Origin: a halophilic archaeon
Lineage (GTDB): Archaea > Halobacteriota > Halobacteria > Halobacteriales > Haladaptataceae
DNA length: 64,000 nt
Assembly: GCA_003298465.1 (NCBI GenBank)
Contig: QNGA01000007.1
Location: forward strand, 1-64,000
Reading direction: 5' to 3'
Under the pieces are notes generated by a model that was given only the letters and a program-made list of their open reading frames with translations, had not been told where the DNA came from and made no database searches. Positions 63,913 through 64,000 of this stretch are shown here, piece by piece. The number at the start of each line of letters is the position of its first letter. The first letter of the stretch is position 1. The position numbers and the translations under genes are program-made.

Positions 63913-64000
63913 CTGGGGAGCCCTCCGACATGGCGCGCTCGCTCGTACTGAACGGCCTGCGGGACGTCGTCCATAACACCGACGACGTCGTCGAGACGGA
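63909..64000 (+). CDS. Start of the next operon gene (partial)
   Basis: GTG 63909 overlaps the dppF stop (GTGA) and opens a frame to the window edge: [33 protein letters not shown] 63933 is an alternative start. Only 30 codons are visible, too few for identification. The coupling indicates membership of the dpp operon. Confidence 0.5.
   Translation, partial: MTGEPSDMARSLVLNGLRDVVHNTDDVVET

Overview
The window is haloarchaeal DNA. The proteins are acidic, several exported proteins carry twin-arginine (Tat) signals, and many families are essentially restricted to Halobacteria: DUF7344-type winged-helix proteins, HalOD1 domains, bat-type HTH remnants and TbsP. Base composition is uneven. GC-rich blocks (katG, the amylase gene, the dpp operon) sit among AT-richer, pseudogene-rich stretches. 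I read it as an accessory region of a chromosome or megaplasmid with repeated insertion, duplication and deletion. No rRNA, tRNA or recognisable replication initiator gene is visible.

Layout. 1-900: end of an oxyanion (probably tungstate) ABC transporter with a ModE-like regulator. 1.4-7 kb: two paralogous pentapeptide-repeat/2-TM ion channels flanking DUF7344 regulators. 7-14 kb: small regulators (DUF7344, HalOD1, Lrp/AsnC) and decayed HTH genes. 14-16 kb: ParA with its partner, and a truncated tyrosine integrase. 16-20 kb: lipoproteins, a YdjM-like membrane protein and an exported beta-helix protein. 20-24 kb: a collapsed conjugation module (small HTH, pilin-like gene, 5'-truncated transfer ATPase, HTH/coiled-coil protein). 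24.7-25.9 kb: a purine-rich non-coding block with 26-bp-periodic repeats. 26-34 kb: nuclease lipoprotein, SprT-like genes and fragments, katG, and a VapBC-like pair. 34-37.5 kb: DUF7344, HalOD1, TbsP and a SWIM protein. 38-42 kb: alpha-amylase, a broken VOC gene fused to an HTH gene, and an IS1341-type tnpB element. 42-47 kb: DoxX, exonuclease/phosphatase, broken ester cyclase, glutaredoxin-like protein and a PATE-like element. 47-50 kb: a uvdE-lig repair pair. 50-56.7 kb: redox and ferritin-like genes, regulators, zinc-ribbon genes and a gene interrupted by two amber codons. 56.7-58.7 kb: AAA ATPase plus partner. 58.7-64 kb: an IclR regulator and a dppBCDF peptide-transport operon that runs off the end.

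The most unusual signals are these. (i) Two 26-bp-periodic arrays at 24.8-25.9 kb have cores in opposite orientation inside a purine-rich non-coding block. (ii) A 134-136-bp non-coding segment at 36.7 and 43.2 kb is identical apart from two indels, while its flanks have diverged. (iii) Two diverged copies of one gene family share an in-frame TAG at the same position. (iv) One intact SprT-like gene is accompanied by about six fragments, all on the minus strand. (v) The conjugation module ends at an internal deletion junction.
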